Assembly (NCBI RefSeq): GCF_024713975.1
Contig: NC_091096.1
Span: forward strand, 2,072,001 to 2,136,000
From: Paralichthys olivaceus
Lineage: Eukaryota > Chordata > Actinopteri > Pleuronectiformes > Paralichthyidae
Reading direction: 5' to 3'
DNA length: 64,000 nt
The notes beneath the pieces were generated by a model. It did no database searches. It was not told the DNA's origin and saw only the letters and a program-made list of their open reading frames with translations. The position numbers were made by a program, and so were the translations under genes. Positions 60,356 through 64,000 of this stretch are shown here, piece after piece. Each line of letters begins with the position of its first letter. Position 1 is the stretch's first letter.

Positions 60356-63300
60356 CTGTAAAAAAGAGAGAGAAGAAAGAAAACCCTCTGTGTAAATAAT
60401 CATGGCCATCAAATCTCTCCTGAGTAAAAGCCAGGAAGGACAATGTCACTTGTTAAAACTGGACAGATAGAGGGGATCTGTTTCAAATCCTCCCACTTTG
60501 AAATACAAAGGCTCGTGTTATACTTTGGCTCAGACTCGCATCAGAATCGACTCCAACTTATGGCGTCCTGCGATGGCCCGAGCTCACCGAGGTGTTCTGT
60601 CTACAGAGTATCCTGCTCAGATAAGTGCGTGGGTCTCCAGCCGAATCCTTCGGCTTACAGTAACTAGAGTCTCAGTTCCGTTCCAACACACCTACGGTTG
60701 GGGCGAGAATGGAGTTTGAGATGACATGAGATGTAGAATCCTGAGTTTGAACTTAATACTGTAAGTTGTGAGAATTGTTAAAACTTCCCGTAGAAAATAA
60801 ATCAAAAAATACATTTAGATAAACAAAAGAGGGGGTCATTGGCATTTCATTGACAATTTTAGCCTAAACGATCCATCCATCCATTATCTCAACTATTTAT
60901 CCTTTAGGCGTCTTGAGGATCATGGGAGGATGTTTTACCGATGTTATTTTGTATGCAGCATTCTGCCATCATTCATATGAAGGAGAGCTATTCATTCATC
61001 AGTGAGTGAATCTCTGACTAAACTGCAACAACCAACAAATACATAGAATGAGTCTATAAATAAAGATCTTAAAGAGGGTGTCACATTCCTAATTTTCAGA
61101 ATTTGTGCTCTGCTTGAATCTACTCAGGTAAGAGAATTATGGAAAATCACACCTAAGCTCCACTGCAATAGAAACGTGACCCCACCTCGAGGTTTTGAAC
61201 CTTCTTGACCTGCGAGGAAGTAAGTGGACCTGTGAAATCCTCTCGCTTGATGCCAACAAAAATGTACATTGACTGTGAAACCAGGGGTGCTGCAACATGG
61301 TAGGCAAAGATGTCGATCGGCTGGGGCCCCCCGAGCTGAGAGGAGGGCCCACAGCAACTACTGATTTGATCTGCTGTGTACAGAGGAACGCAACGACACC
61401 ACGGACAGAAACCCCCTGATGAGGCCCCACGACACTAACCCTCTGCCAAAAGCTTTGTAATTTTAGAGGTTTGGTCGAAAACTAGAAGGTCCATCGTGTA
61501 TAACGTGTTTCTTGGGGGATTCACATAAAGGGCCCCCAGGTCCCCTCTTGCCTCAAAGTCCCTTGAAACGCTCCTGTGGTAAACATTAAGTGTATTCAAG
61601 GGCCAGTTGCTAGGATACCTGTTTGGTTTGAAATATGAAATAGCTCAAGATCAGGATCTAGATCTTGTCTGAGCTTTTCAGAAAAACACCCCTGGAAACG
61701 AGAGCGTCACTTTAAAGTTCAAACACAGATTTCTGATTAGATTACAATGAGTAAGAACAAAAAGAGGTTTGAATCCTCCAAAGCAAACCCAACAAAAACA
61801 TTAGCACCCATCACAGACCAGCTCTTTGAAGTACGTGCAGACCAGACACAACCTGGAATAAAAAGAATGACGAATGGTTTTGTCACCTGACTCAGACAAA
61901 GCGAATGAAAGGTAAGTTGTCCAAATCCCCTCGGGTGACAGCTCGACATGAAATGATCTTTTCATGTCGATTTGATGGTTTAGATAACGCATGGTGACAA
62001 TGGATGTGAGGAACTCCACACACAGAACACGCTCAGGTGTGAAGAGGTTGTTTTGTCTGCCTTCACAAAAATAAAAAAGCATCTTTTCTTTATTTGGTCT
62101 CGGCTTTGACTTGAGAGGCTCTTTTTCTGTCTGACTTGAGTGTGAACGTGTCCCACTTGTCAGGCTACAGTCGCACAGAGAGAGGATCCAAGTGGAATAC
62201 CTCAGATGGTGATATCACATTTGTATAACTGTCAGGACACGGGCCATCTGTGGATCACTTTACTACAAATGCATGAGATAACTAGCGCTCCAGAGCTGAG
62301 AAAACAAGAGGACTCCTTTCTCTGTGTCCCTCAAACGCTTAAAACAGATGCTATCAGGTTCACAGCTGGCTGGAGGCCTGGGCTAGATATCCTATCTACT
62401 GGCTTCTGTCCTCCTGCAGCCAGGCTTGAAAAGACATTATCAGGTGGACGCTGCAAAAGCGGCCGGTTACATTTGGTGAGTGGTGATAAAAATATCTGTT
62501 AAATTGGTTGTTGGCAGATAAGTCAATAAGGTCAGTCTGTCAAATGAGACAGCACCGGTTTCACACGGTAAGAAATACAGATCTGTGGTCCTACGCCTTT
62601 TATTTCAGATTTTATATGTGTTTGATTTTTTCCATGTCTGCCAATTGAAGTGTATCAAGATAAAACAATGGCTTCAGTTGCTTTATATAAAACAAGATGC
62701 AGTAAACTTTTTGTTCATCGTGACCCATATTTTCTAAATATTAGGATTATACGATGAGATGAGAGATGTCGTCCATCTTTATCTCGTCTATGTTCGCGAT
62801 AATGATCTGGTAAAATAACCATGCAGATTAAACTTTGTGACGGTTTAACCAGATTATGTTGTTACTTATATTAGGATTAAAGTGAGTGAGTGCTTTATAT
62901 CAGATTAACGTCTGTACAGAAGGTTATATAAATTGAATCACCTGTAAACTGGTGTCTGTTTACTACATGTCTGTTTGTCTAACAGCCCAGGTTTCTCACC
63001 TCGTATCCCTGATATAGTGTAGAGGTGGATGACTGATGTATTTATACTCACATTGAGAATACTTTTATAGATTATAATCTGTTTTTGGCTGATTCAGTAC
63101 ATGAAAGTACATGAAGATTGACATTGAGCAGAACTTGATTTTTACATCAGTGACTCACAACATTGCAAACACTTATTTACCACATGCACCCAAAGATATC
63201 AAAAGCAGAGCTACAATAGTATAAAGGGTACATGTCATGTATCTCATATTACTCAGCCTGGTACAAAGTTATGAGAAATTGAAAGGATAGAGAGTTTGTT

Positions 63301-64000
63301 TTTAGCTTTTTGTCAGGAAATAACTTTCAGATGCCTTGAGCCCTTTTTTCAAATGCATCTGCTCCTATAAATAAATCCATGTATGTTTCAGTGAAAAACA
63401 CATGTCTAAAATACAAACAGCAAAGTGCGGAAAACTGCTGGAAGCAAAACAAAGGCGCAACTTTAGTTTTACTAACTCGCCTTCGACAGGTAAGCCAAAG
63501 TTCATTCCTCTCTCAGGGAACTGGAGGAGCAGAACCATCCGAGTCAGACTTGGTTATTTGCTGCAAACAAGCCACAGCCTCAGTGTTGGAGGGAGCAGGG
63601 GGACCTCCACCTCACACCATGGAAAACAAAGTGGAAGCCTTACGTCACCTGCCAGCAATTACCAAGAACAGGTGCTGTGACCTCACAGGGCAGCGAGCGA
63701 GAGGCCCCGCTTTATGGCAAACATCAGGCTGGTTAGTGCCTGAGAAGCTGAGCGCCGCACGGGTCCCAGGTAGAGATTCTGCCTCTTTGTGATACTTAAT
63801 ATTACGTTTCTGAAGCTCTCCTTTTTTTTTATGCGTACACAGTTGAAATTTCAGATGGCTGCAAGCAAAACACCGGTGACCTTAAGATGAAGGTTATATA
63901 AACCCATGAAGAACAGTAGACCGGGGGGGTTTCTTTTTAAATCCATGATCCGTGCAGTTAATAAACACAACAAAGCATCTCCAATCCCCACGGGTACCCC
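60356..64000 (-). other. cfap299 intron running off the window
   Basis: The search for the preceding cfap299 exon found nothing on the minus strand. A 137-codon plus-strand open frame at 63379-63792 has no recognisable motif. A weak fragment resembling the interspersed family (GTCGTCCATCTTTATCTCGT) is at about 62769-62788. Confidence 0.5.

Noticed and set aside
61310..61580. GGGCCC-rich stretch resembling a decayed retroelement tail
   Set aside because: The resemblance was too vague to name an element, and no coding remnant or terminal repeat was found.
63379..63792. 137-codon plus-strand open frame near the right edge
   Set aside because: No domain, no splice partner and low similarity to any family I know; treated as intronic sequence of cfap299.

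Overview
This window is ordinary vertebrate nuclear DNA, almost certainly from a ray-finned (teleost) fish. The genes are split by GT-AG introns of moderate size. CA/TG microsatellites are dense and long, and there are short interspersed elements of types I recognise from teleost genomes. The proteins are close to, but clearly diverged from, their human orthologues. The species cannot be named from the sequence alone.

Four protein-coding genes can be built exon by exon. (1) rasgef1b, plus strand, is represented by its last ten coding exons (3109-11761); its 5' part lies beyond the left edge. (2) prkg2, plus strand, is complete: a non-coding first exon near 16.0-16.17 kb, then 18 coding exons from 16958 to 34023, giving a 778-residue type II cGMP-dependent protein kinase. 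(3) bmp3, minus strand, is complete: three coding exons between 42801 and 38110, giving a 464-residue TGF-beta family precursor. (4) cfap299 (C4orf22), minus strand, is represented by its last three coding exons (60355 down to 47520); the 5' exons lie beyond the right edge.

The order and relative orientation (RASGEF1B and PRKG2 facing BMP3 and CFAP299) match, from memory, the block on human chromosome 4q21. This is a conserved synteny segment rather than an accessory or horizontally acquired region. prkg2 and bmp3 converge tail to tail, with candidate poly(A) signals only about 0.1 kb apart near 35.65-35.76 kb. The genes form no operon-like unit. prkg2 and bmp3 both act in skeletal growth in mammals, which may be one reason to examine shared regulation, but that is inference.

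Region by region: 1-3.1 kb, rasgef1b intron; 3.1-13.54 kb, rasgef1b 3' half and 3' UTR, with many CA/TG repeats and a MITE-like element; 13.54-15.96 kb, AT-rich spacer; 15.96-35.67 kb, prkg2; 35.74-42.8 kb, bmp3 with a probable 2.4 kb 3' UTR; 42.8-47.5 kb, bmp3 5' flank and cfap299 3' flank; 47.5-64 kb, cfap299 exons in long introns. I found no CRISPR array, prokaryotic gene, intact transposase, rRNA or convincing tRNA gene.

I did not find a new biological system. The most interesting signals are at the RNA and chromatin level: microsatellites and C-runs sitting exactly at splice sites, complementary dinucleotide tracts inside the prkg2 3' UTR, a degenerate tandem array with an orientation switch in a prkg2 intron, and a repeat family carrying CTCF-like motifs.
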